Below are positions 58,514-64,000 of a stretch of 64,000 nt of DNA, piece by piece. Under the pieces are notes generated by a model. That model was not told where the DNA came from. It did not search any database and worked only from the letters and a program-made list of their open reading frames with translations. Position numbers and translations under genes: made by a program. Source of the DNA: Kineosporiaceae bacterium SCSIO 59966 (GTDB lineage: Bacteria > Actinomycetota > Actinomycetes > Actinomycetales > SCSIO-59966). Where the stretch lies: positions 2,728,001 through 2,792,000 of the forward strand of contig CP052876.1 in the NCBI GenBank assembly GCA_020881835.1, in the 5' to 3' direction. The number at the start of each line of letters is the position of its first letter. The first letter of the stretch is position 1.

Positions 58514-59677
58514 ATGGACGGCGCGCGCCTGGCCCGCAGGCTCACGACCACGGACGCCGTCGTCGTGGGTCTGGGCTCGATGCTCGGGGCCGGGGTGTTC
58601 ACGGCGTTCGCCCCGGCGGCCGCCGCCGCCGGGTCGTGGCTGCTCGGCGGTATGGCCGTGGCCGCCGTGGTCGCGTACGCGAACGCCGTCTCCAGCGCCC
58701 GGCTGGCCGCCCGCTACCCGGAGTCGGGCGGCACCTACGTCTACGGCCGCGAGCGCCTCGGCCCCGGGTGGGGCGCCCTGGCCGGCTGGGCGTTCGTCGT
58801 CGGCAAGTCCGCGAGCGCCGCCGCGATGGCACTGACCATCGGCTCCTACGCGTGGCCCGACGCGCAGCGGGCGGTCGCCGTGGCGGCCGTGCTGCTGTCC
58901 GTGGCCCTGACCTACCGCGGGGTGCGCAAGGGGGCCCTGGCCACCCGCGTCCTGGTCGTGCTCGTGATCGCGGTGCTCGTGGTCGCGTCCGCGGCTGCCG
59001 TCCTCGGCCCCCGCCCGGACACCGGAGCCGGCGCCGCGCTGGAGCCGGTGGCACCCGGGGTGTCCGGCGTCCTGGCGGCGGCCGGCTTCCTCTTCTTCGC
59101 CTTCGCCGGCTACGCGCGGATCGCCACCCTCGGGGAGGAGGTCCGCGACCCGGAGCGCGCGATCCCCCGCGCCATCCTCATCGCCCTCGCCGTCGTCCTG
59201 GGTCTGTACGTGCTGGTCGCGGTCGCACTGCTGGTCGCGCTGGGCCCCGGTGGGATGGCGGCGTCACCGACGCCGCTGGCAGCAGCAGTGGCCGGTACCG
59301 CGTGGCTGGAGCCGGTGGTCCGGGTCGCCGCGGTGGCGGCCGCAGGAGGGTCGCTGCTCGGCCTGCTGCTGGGGGTGTCCCGGACGACGCTGGCGATGGC
59401 GCGGGACCGGCGGCTGCCCCACGCGCTGGCCGCTGTGCACCCGCGCTACGGCGTCCCGCACCGCGCCGACGTCGCCGTCGGCGTGGTGGTGACCCTCCTC
59501 GTCCTGGTCAGCGACCTGCGCGGGGCCATCGCGGTCTCCTCGGTGGCCGTGCTCATCTACTACGCCGTCGCCAACGCGGCCGCGCTCACCCTCGACCGGT
59601 CGGCCGGCTCACGCGTCGTCCCGGTGATCGGGCTGGTCGGCTGCCTCACCGTGGCCCTGTCGCTCGTCGTCCGCTGA
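58514..59677 (+). CDS. APC-family amino acid/polyamine permease
   Basis: A 387-residue permease with about 11-12 helices. It starts MDGARLARRLTTTDAVVVGL and has the GLGSMLGAGVFTAFAPAAAA helix 1 with the glycine-rich bend, PESGGTYVYGRERLG, and GEEVRDPERAIPRAILIAL after helix 6, all APC hallmarks. The substrate is unknown. It is divergent from arsR across 39 bp, so it might be arsenic-responsive. Its 3' end overlaps the convergent small gene by 69 bp. Confidence 0.87.
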   Translation: MDGARLARRLTTTDAVVVGLGSMLGAGVFTAFAPAAAAAGSWLLGGMAVAAVVAYANAVSSARLAARYPESGGTYVYGRERLGPGWGALAGWAFVVGKSASAAAMALTIGSYAWPDAQRAVAVAAVLLSVALTYRGVRKGALATRVLVVLVIAVLVVASAAAVLGPRPDTGAGAALEPVAPGVSGVLAAAGFLFFAFAGYARIATLGEEVRDPERAIPRAILIALAVVLGLYVLVAVALLVALGPGGMAASPTPLAAAVAGTAWLEPVVRVAAVAAAGGSLLGLLLGVSRTTLAMARDRRLPHALAAVHPRYGVPHRADVAVGVVVTLLVLVSDLRGAIAVSSVAVLIYYAVANAAALTLDRSAGSRVVPVIGLVGCLTVALSLVVR

Positions 59678-59866
59678 CCGGTCGGCGGAGCGCGACGGCG
59701 GGTCGGCCGAGCCCGACGGCGGCTGGGTCAGGCCGAGGGCGGCGTCGATCTGCTGCACGGTCAGCCGGCACGGGGACTCGGTGGCGGCCAGGACGAGGTC
59801 GCTGTAGATCTCGATCTCCTCCGCGAGCGCCTCGTCGGCCAGCCGCGGGGTGCCCCCAGCGTCCAC
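59609..59866 (-). CDS. Small acidic conserved protein (85 residues)
   Basis: Contains RLADEALAEEIEIYSDLVLA and TVQQIDAALGL, a helical pattern seen in short uncharacterised actinobacterial proteins. The remainder is a hydrophilic Ser/Asp/Gln-rich tail that overlaps the permease gene on the other strand. A short GGGGAG-like site precedes the GTG. The function is unknown. The N-terminal half is convincing; the tail may be recent read-through. Confidence 0.6.
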   Translation of the reverse strand: MDAGGTPRLADEALAEEIEIYSDLVLAATESPCRLTVQQIDAALGLTQPPSGSADPPSRSADRSADDERQGHGEAADQPDHRDDA

Positions 59867-59915
59867 AGCACTCCCCTTTCCCTCAGGCGTCGTCCCCGTC
59901 GGGAAGCCCCGTCCC

Positions 59916-61418
59916 TCACCGGCCCACGCTAGCCGGGGACGTCGGCGCCGTCACGGGTTCGGCGGCATCGGCCGCTGGTGGGTCCACGACCGTGCGCTCC
60001 ACGGTCACCGACGTCAGGCCGAGCCCGCCGACGGTCACCTCGTCGAAGGCCAGCAGCTCACCGGCCCGTTCGCCCTCGGCGGCGAAGTGCAGCAGGGTCG
60101 CGGTCAGCGGCAGCGGCTCGCCGTCCTCGAGCCGGCGCAGCCCGGCGGCGGACAGCCCCGCCCCGCCGGTGGACCCCTGGACCATCACCTGGGTCCCGGT
60201 GTCGTCCCGGCGCACGACCCGGTAGTGGTAGTGCCCGGCCAGCACGAGCGGCACCCGGCCCAGGACGGCGTCCAGGTTGCTCGGGTCGTGCACGAGGGCG
60301 ACGTCGACGCGGTCGTCGGTGCGCCGCTCGTAGCCCTCGATCACCTCGGCGAGCCGCTCCACCGACCGTCCGACGACCTCCCGGCGCTCCTGGCCGCCGG
60401 CGCCTTGCCCCTCCTCGGGGGTGAACTGAGGGTCGCCGATCCCGGCGAACGTCAGCCCCGCCACCTTGGCGACGTCCCCGTCGAGAACCACGGCATTGGG
60501 ATGCTCGGCGACCGCGGCCTGGGTCACCCGGGAGTCGTGGTTGCCGCGGACGAAGACGTACGGGACGTCGATGTCGCCGATCCCGTCGAGGAACGTGGAC
60601 TCCACCGGGGTGCCCCACGTCGTGATGTCCCCGGTGTCGACGACGGCGGCCGCCCCGAACTGGTCGACGAGCCGCTGGGTGACGTCGAGACCGAGCGGGT
60701 TGAGGTGGATGTCCGAGACGTGCAGCACGGTGGTGACACCGTCGGCGGCGGGCAGGATCGGGACCCGGTCGGCGGTCGTGTACAGCGTGCTGACCGCGGA
60801 GACGAAGTCGGCCAGGCCGCTGCGGTAGGACTCCAGGCGGTCCAGCGCCCCGGTCGTGGCCCCGGCCAGGTACGGGGCGCGTGAGAGCAGGCCGGTGAAC
60901 CGTGGCTGCTGCAGGGCGGCCGGGTCGGCGGTGAGAGCCGTGATCCCGCCCAGGGCCAGCACCGCGACGAGCCCGCCGGAGCCGGCGCGCAGCACGGTCC
61001 GCGGCCGGCGGTAGACGAGCGCGGTGACGACGAGGACGCCGAGCAGGGCGCTGGCGGCCGCGCTGAGCGCAGCCCTGGTGACGACGTCCCGCAGCACCTG
61101 CGGTGCGGCGACCTGGAGGGCCAGCAGCCCCTGCGGGGAGTCGACGAGGGCCTCGGCGCTGTCCAGGTCCACCGAGGTCACCGAGGCGTTGACCGCCACA
61201 GGTGCCTGGTGGGTGGCGAACTGGACCTCCCCCACCGGCGGCAGCTGCACGGCCGCGCCCGGGTGCAGGCTCGGCACGACCTCGACCTCGAGCTCCAGCG
61301 GGCCGAGGTACGTCGACGCCGGAGGTGCCAGGGCCCAGCCGGTGGCCCCGCCCGCGACGAGGACGGCGGCCAGCGCCAGGGAGCGCAGGCCGCGACGTAC
61401 ACGAGTCGGCAGGGTCAT
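59916..61418 (-). CDS. Membrane-anchored metallophosphoesterase
   Basis: A 500-residue protein. An N-terminal helix (LRSLALAAVLVAGGATGWAL), an exported beta-rich region of ~100 residues and two further helices (about residues 125-175) precede a calcineurin-like phosphoesterase domain: HVSDIHLNPLG, VVDTGDITTWG, FVRGNHDSR, LVHDPSNLDA and VLAGHYHYRVV. All metal ligands are present. The catalytic domain probably faces outward. The substrate is unknown. The ATG is supported by the hydrophobic N-terminus. Confidence 0.87.
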   Translation of the reverse strand: MTLPTRVRRGLRSLALAAVLVAGGATGWALAPPASTYLGPLELEVEVVPSLHPGAAVQLPPVGEVQFATHQAPVAVNASVTSVDLDSAEALVDSPQGLLALQVAAPQVLRDVVTRAALSAAASALLGVLVVTALVYRRPRTVLRAGSGGLVAVLALGGITALTADPAALQQPRFTGLLSRAPYLAGATTGALDRLESYRSGLADFVSAVSTLYTTADRVPILPAADGVTTVLHVSDIHLNPLGLDVTQRLVDQFGAAAVVDTGDITTWGTPVESTFLDGIGDIDVPYVFVRGNHDSRVTQAAVAEHPNAVVLDGDVAKVAGLTFAGIGDPQFTPEEGQGAGGQERREVVGRSVERLAEVIEGYERRTDDRVDVALVHDPSNLDAVLGRVPLVLAGHYHYRVVRRDDTGTQVMVQGSTGGAGLSAAGLRRLEDGEPLPLTATLLHFAAEGERAGELLAFDEVTVGGLGLTSVTVERTVVDPPAADAAEPVTAPTSPASVGR

Positions 61419-61484
61419 CGTGGTGCGATTCTGCCCCGGGAGGACCCCGGTGCCCGACCAGGACGCCGCGACGCGGGGACTGGG

Positions 61485-61544
61485 CCCGTCTCGCGTCCGG
61501 CCCGTCTCGCGTCCGGCCCGTCTCGCGTCCGGCCCGTCTCGCAC
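61485..61544. repeat. 16-bp tandem repeat between divergent genes
   Basis: Nearly four copies of CCCGTCTCGCGTCCGG in the 146-bp region between the phosphoesterase and PHP genes. It could influence either promoter. Confidence 0.88.
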
Positions 61545-61564
61545 CAGCGCGCGGCTGGGGCAGC

Positions 61565-62647
61565 ATGACCGGCGTGCATCCCGTCGACGCCGTGCGCCGC
61601 GTGGCCTTCCTGCTCGAGCGCTCCTCGGCGCCGTCGTTCCGGGTCAAGGCGTTCCGGACCGCGGCGGCCGCCCTCGCCCGGCTCGACGACGACGAGCTGG
61701 CCCGCCGGGCCCGCGGCGGGAGCCTGACGGACCTGCCCGGGGTAGGCGCGACGACCGCCCGGATCGCGACCGAGGCCCTCGCCGGGCAGGTCCCGGCGTA
61801 CCTGCAGCGCCTGGAGGACGAGGCGGCTGTGCTGGCCGAGGGCGGGCAGGAGCTGCGCGCCGCGCTACGCGGTGACCTGCACGTGCACTCCGACTGGTCC
61901 GACGGCGGCAGCCCGGTCGAGGAGATGGCGCTCACCGCCGTCGAGCTCGGGCACGACTACATCGCCCTGACCGACCACTCCCCGCGGCTGACCGTGGCCC
62001 ACGGCCTGTCGCCGGAGCGGCTCGCCGAGCAGCTGGACGTCGTCGACCGGCTCAACGAGCGCCTTGCGCCGTTCCGGATCCTCAGCGGGATCGAGGTCGA
62101 CATCACCGAGGACGGTGGCCTGGACCAGACCGAGGAGCTGCTGGGCCGGCTCGACGTCGTCGTCGCGTCGGTGCACTCCCGGCTGCGCGCGGACGCCGCG
62201 GAGATGACCCGGCGGATGCTCGGCGCGGTGGCGAACCCGCACACCGACGTCCTCGGGCACTGCACCGGCCGGCTGGTGGCCGGTCCCCGCTCCCCCCGCC
62301 CGGAGTCGCAGTTCGACGCCGACGCGGTGTTCGCGGCCTGCGCCGCCCGCGGCGTCGCCGTCGAGATCAACTCCCGGCCGGAACGGCTCGACCCGCCGAT
62401 GCGGCTGCTGCGCCGTGCGCTCGACGCCGGCTGCCTGTTCGCCGTGGACACCGACGCGCACGCCCCGGGCCAGCTGGACTGGCAGCAGATCGGCGCCGCC
62501 CGGGCGCAGGAGGCCGGGGTGCCGACCGACCGGGTGGTCAACACCTGGGACGCCGAGCGGCTGCTGGCCTGGACCGGACGGCATGCCCAGTCCGGCCAGG
62601 TTCAGCCCGGCCATGCTCGACCCGGCCAGGGTCAGTCGGGCGGGTAG
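61565..62647 (+). CDS. PHP-domain protein with helix-hairpin-helix N-terminus
   Basis: A 360-residue protein. Residues ~10-85 resemble the DNA polymerase X/beta 8-kDa-type HhH region (FLLERSSAPSFRVKAFRTAA, LTDLPGVGATTARIA). Residues ~105-340 form a PHP phosphoesterase domain with GDLHVHSDWSDGG, YIALTDHSP, GIEVDI, ASVHS, HTDVLGHCTGR and FAVDTDAHAPGQL, so the nine metal ligands appear complete. The polymerase domain itself is missing. A role in DNA repair or histidinol-phosphatase-like chemistry is possible. The C-terminal QPGHARPGQGQ tail is repetitive and overlaps galE by 16 bp. Confidence 0.87.
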   Translation: MTGVHPVDAVRRVAFLLERSSAPSFRVKAFRTAAAALARLDDDELARRARGGSLTDLPGVGATTARIATEALAGQVPAYLQRLEDEAAVLAEGGQELRAALRGDLHVHSDWSDGGSPVEEMALTAVELGHDYIALTDHSPRLTVAHGLSPERLAEQLDVVDRLNERLAPFRILSGIEVDITEDGGLDQTEELLGRLDVVVASVHSRLRADAAEMTRRMLGAVANPHTDVLGHCTGRLVAGPRSPRPESQFDADAVFAACAARGVAVEINSRPERLDPPMRLLRRALDAGCLFAVDTDAHAPGQLDWQQIGAARAQEAGVPTDRVVNTWDAERLLAWTGRHAQSGQVQPGHARPGQGQSGG

Positions 62648-63648
62648 CCCTGCGGGTTGGCGGCCTGCCAGGCCCAGGCGTCCTGGACCATCTCCTCGAT
62701 CCCGAGCTTCGCCGTCCAGCCGAGGTCGGCCTCCGCCTGGAGCGGGTCCGCGTAGCAGACCGCGACGTCCCCGGGGCGGCGGTCGACGACGTCGTGGGGC
62801 ACTACCCGCCGGGCGGCCCGCTCAAAGGCGGCGACCACCTCCAGCACGCTGTACCCGCGGCCGGTGCCGAGGTTCCAGACGTGGCAGCCGGTGCGGTGGC
62901 CGAGAGCGTGCAGCGCGGCGAGGTGACCGGCGGCGAGGTCGACGACGTGGATGTAGTCGCGTACCCCGGTCCCGTCCGGGGTGGGGTAGTCGTCGCCGAA
63001 GACGTGCAGCCGGTCGCGTCGGCCGACCGCCACCTGGCAGACGTACGGCAGCAGGTTGCTGGGGACGCCGAGCGGGTCCTCGCCGATGCGGCCCGAGGGG
63101 TGGGCGCCGACCGGGTTGAAGTACCGCAGCAGCGCGACGCGCCAGGTGGGGTCGGCCGCGGCGACGTCGCGGAGCACCTGCTCGACCATGAGCTTCGAGC
63201 GGCCGTAGGGGTTCGTCGGCTGCAGGGGGAAGTCCTCGCGCACCGGCACCGCGGCGGGGTCGCCGTACACCGTCGCGCTGGAGCTGAACACGAGCACCCG
63301 GCAGCCGGTGCGCTGCATCGCGCGGACCAGGTTGAGCGTCCCGGCCACGTTGGTGCGGTAGTACCGCTCCGGGTCGCCGACGGACTCACCGACCGCCTTG
63401 AGCCCGGCGAAGTGGACGACGGCGTCCGGCCGGACGTCGTCCAGGACGGCCTGTACCTGGGCCTCGTCGCGCACGTCGACCTGGCGCAGCGGGACCGGGG
63501 CGCCGACGAGGCCGGCGACCCGGTCCAGGGCCGCGCGGCGTGAGGTGCACAGGTTGTCCAGGACGACGACCTCGTGGCCGGACTCGACGAGCTGGACGAC
63601 CGTGTGGCTGCCGATGTACCCGGCACCGCCCGTCACCAGCGTCCTCAT
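62632..63648 (-). CDS. galE: UDP-glucose 4-epimerase
   Basis: A 338-residue short-chain dehydrogenase-type epimerase that interconverts UDP-glucose and UDP-galactose. NAD binding is shown by VTGGAGYIGSHTVVQL, and catalysis by SSSATVYG and NPYGRSKLMVE (YxxxK). Substrate-binding blocks RYFNPVGAHPSG and GTGVRDYIHVVDLA are intact, and the length is normal. No other gal gene is adjacent; it may feed cell-wall or glycolipid synthesis. The ATG is at the Rossmann strand. Confidence 0.94.
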   Translation of the reverse strand: MRTLVTGGAGYIGSHTVVQLVESGHEVVVLDNLCTSRRAALDRVAGLVGAPVPLRQVDVRDEAQVQAVLDDVRPDAVVHFAGLKAVGESVGDPERYYRTNVAGTLNLVRAMQRTGCRVLVFSSSATVYGDPAAVPVREDFPLQPTNPYGRSKLMVEQVLRDVAAADPTWRVALLRYFNPVGAHPSGRIGEDPLGVPSNLLPYVCQVAVGRRDRLHVFGDDYPTPDGTGVRDYIHVVDLAAGHLAALHALGHRTGCHVWNLGTGRGYSVLEVVAAFERAARRVVPHDVVDRRPGDVAVCYADPLQAEADLGWTAKLGIEEMVQDAWAWQAANPQGYPPD

Positions 63649-63786
63649 ACCGCGACGGTAGGAACGCATTGCGCTGCGCCGAGGTGCGAACGCCGGAACC
63701 GGGAGCCGGAAACAGCACAGTGTGACCGGCCCGCTGCGGGGCGCTGCCGGATGGTCGCCGGACCGGCGCCGTGCCAGGGTGACCCG

Positions 63787-64000
63787 GTGACGGACACCGT
63801 GCTGCTCGACGTCGACGGGACACTGGTCGACTCCACCTACCACCACGTCGTCGCCTGGCGGGCGGCGTTCGCCGGCGTCGGCGTCGACGTCCCGGCGGCC
63901 CGCATCCACCGGGCCGTCGGGATGGGCGGTGACCGGCTGCCGGCGGCGGTCGCCGGGGACGACGTCGAACGCGACCACGGCGACGCCCTACGGCAGGCGT
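63787..64000 (+). CDS. HAD-family hydrolase, N-terminal part
   Basis: About 71 residues lie within the window: VTDTVLLDVDGTLVDSTYHH, with the nucleophile motif DVDGT, and VVAWRAAFAGVGVDVPAARI, a cap region typical of phosphoglycolate phosphatase-like or beta-phosphoglucomutase-like enzymes. The rest is beyond the edge. A GTG start, about 140 bp from the divergent galE. The substrate is undetermined. Confidence 0.82.
   Translation, partial: MTDTVLLDVDGTLVDSTYHHVVAWRAAFAGVGVDVPAARIHRAVGMGGDRLPAAVAGDDVERDHGDALRQA

Noticed and set aside
1-64000. tRNA, rRNA and riboswitch genes
   Set aside because: I saw no convincing cloverleaf, rRNA segment or known riboswitch core by eye; a covariance-model search would be needed to exclude small RNAs.

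Overview
The window is very GC-rich DNA from an actinomycete (Actinomycetota). The case rests on gene content. There is a mycothiol synthase (mshD), a GlnR-type nitrogen regulator, a heparin-binding-haemagglutinin-like protein paired with its XRE regulator, an RsiG-type c-di-GMP-binding anti-sigma factor, ppk1 next to a mutT1-type Nudix/phosphatase fusion, and many GTG starts with 4-nt GTGA stop/start overlaps. I cannot fix the order or genus from the sequence. No rRNA, tRNA, prophage or CRISPR array was seen.

Layout. 1-3.1 kb: a minus-strand operon (GNAT, asparaginase, luciferase-like oxidoreductase, start of dtd) with every junction overlapping by 4 nt. 3.2-6.6 kb: two GT4 glycosyltransferases and a glycerophosphodiesterase facing a YciI protein. 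6.7-8.9 kb: the 5-oxoprolinase genes pxpABC. 9-12.6 kb: a membrane GGDEF/degenerate-EAL protein and a GlcD-like FAD oxidase. 12.7-13.2 kb: the first cluster of a 22-nt repeat. 13.3-19 kb: HBHA-like/XRE pair, a beta-keto acid cleavage enzyme coupled to an RsiG homologue, nitrobindin, and a TPR-GGDEF cyclase. 19-28.8 kb: ygfZ/fur, an acyl-CoA carboxyltransferase and CoA-transferase, a GntP permease, an amidase, STAS and TetR proteins. 28.9-35.8 kb: glnR, an AbiEi/DUF559 protein bracketed by palindromes, and a SNF2 helicase (frameshifted) with a SWIM protein. 36-40.2 kb: a phosphoesterase, a GGDEF-EAL protein and a decayed segment. 40.2-46.6 kb: NifX-like, thioredoxin/DUF4395, mshD, the second 22-nt cluster, ppk1, mutT1, csbD. 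46.6-50.2 kb: AI-2E-type permease and two CNNM/CBS proteins. 50.3-56.2 kb: the pst phosphate operon, with an IS1380-like element inserted in pstS. 56.2-58.5 kb: an arsenic operon (arsR, aquaporin, two arsC). 58.5-64 kb: APC permease, phosphoesterase, PHP protein, galE and the start of a HAD gene.

Functional themes. (1) c-di-GMP: three GGDEF proteins and an RsiG homologue carrying two perfect copies of the E(X)3S(X)2R(X)3Q(X)3D ligand motif. (2) Phosphate and arsenate: a pho-box-controlled pst operon converges on an ars operon that seems to use an aquaporin in place of ArsB/Acr3. The IS has removed the last 26 residues of PstS and separates it from pstC. (3) Thiol chemistry: mycothiol synthase, thioredoxin and arsenate reductases.

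Two repeat families are the least explained parts. One is a palindrome of exactly 70 bp (five full copies and a half copy) lying at gene 3' ends and supplying stop codons. The other is a 22-nt motif in two clusters of five copies, each laid out as opposing arrays (3+2 and 2+3), with an associated GCANAATGCTG box. Two apparent single-base frameshifts (helicase and transposase) both fall in runs of four G, so sequencing error must be excluded before calling them real.
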